Assembly: GCA_947179265.1 (NCBI GenBank)
Contig: CAMXBB010000090.1
Coordinates: forward strand, 1 to 6,073
Length of the DNA: 6,073 bases
From: an uncultured Bacillota bacterium
GTDB lineage: Bacteria; Bacillota_I; Bacilli_A; RF39; UBA660
Direction of reading: 5' to 3'
A program made the position numbers and the translations under genes. The notes below the pieces were generated by a model that was given only the letters and a program-made list of their open reading frames with translations, was not told the origin of the DNA and searched no databases. This document shows positions 5,908-6,073 of this stretch, piece by piece. Every line of letters starts with the position of its first letter. The first letter of the stretch is position 1.

Positions 5908-6073
5908 ATGGGTATTTTTAGTAACGAAACAGAAGAAGAAAAGAATTATAAAAAGTTAATAAGAGCAATAAGATATGTAGGAAATTTAGGAGTTGAATGG
6001 AGAGACTTCTTAGTTGATTATGTAACTAGAATAAATAATGGAGAAATAGCAAATGATTTAGTAAATTTTGAAT
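5908..6073 (+). CDS. Hypothetical protein, 3' partial
   Basis: The frame opens at ATG 5908 and stays open to the right edge (55 complete codons). GAGGGG at 5896-5901, inside the end of the previous gene, sits six bases upstream and supports this start. The visible N-terminus begins M-G-I-F-S-N and is charged, then contains helical-looking stretches including K-K-L-I-R-A-I-R-Y-V-G and V-E-W-R-D-F-L-V-D-Y. No membrane segment is seen so far. It is the second gene of the operon that starts at 4602. The family cannot be judged from this fragment. Confidence 0.8.
   Translation, partial: MGIFSNETEEEKNYKKLIRAIRYVGNLGVEWRDFLVDYVTRINNGEIANDLVNFE

Noticed and set aside
1..6073. tRNA, rRNA, CRISPR array, insertion sequence or retroelement reverse transcriptase
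   Set aside because: I saw no cloverleaf, spaced short direct repeats, terminal inverted repeats, transposase or reverse-transcriptase motifs. Coding sequence fills nearly all of the window.

Overview
The window is AT-rich, roughly one-third GC by eye, and every convincing gene lies on the plus strand. The genes use strong Shine-Dalgarno sites, sigma-A-type promoters and intrinsic terminators, and tryptophan is always TGG, so the standard bacterial code applies. Together with the protein families seen, this points to a low-GC Bacillota, most likely a host-associated or gut lineage of the Bacilli/Erysipelotrichia/RF39 kind. That placement is inference; nothing here identifies a genus.

Positions 1-4138 hold a tandem pair of large, paralogous, membrane-anchored surface proteins. 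Each has an N-terminal membrane segment, a TasA/camelysin-like beta-sandwich of about 140 residues, and a long C-terminal module with six conserved cysteines that ends in a W-x-M-S-P ... G-V-R-P block. That ending resembles C-type-lectin/FGE-sulfatase-like (DUF6273-like) folds. The first gene is cut by the window's left edge and lacks about 17-20 residues. The second is complete and carries an extra domain of about 136 residues that the first lacks. Each gene is followed by its own hairpin terminator, and the second has its own promoter, so they are probably separate transcription units.

Positions 4139-4601 hold a promoter, a small cysteine-rich TSCPD-family gene (TIGR03905-like, 86 aa) with its own terminator, and then a promoter with a strong ribosome-binding site. 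Positions 4602-6073 hold a two-gene operon of unrecognised cytoplasmic proteins: a complete 434-aa protein, then, one base later, a gene that runs off the right edge.

The most interesting signal is at the 3' end of the two surface genes. The last ~100 bases before the conserved G-V-R-P block are the most divergent part of the pair. They are dominated by pyrimidine-ending codons, depleted in adenine, and in the second gene clearly higher in GC (62 of 130 bases, hand-counted). In a probable C-type-lectin-like fold this resembles the variable region of a diversity-generating retroelement target, or a cassette exchanged by recombination. No reverse transcriptase or template repeat lies in the window, so this is a hypothesis.
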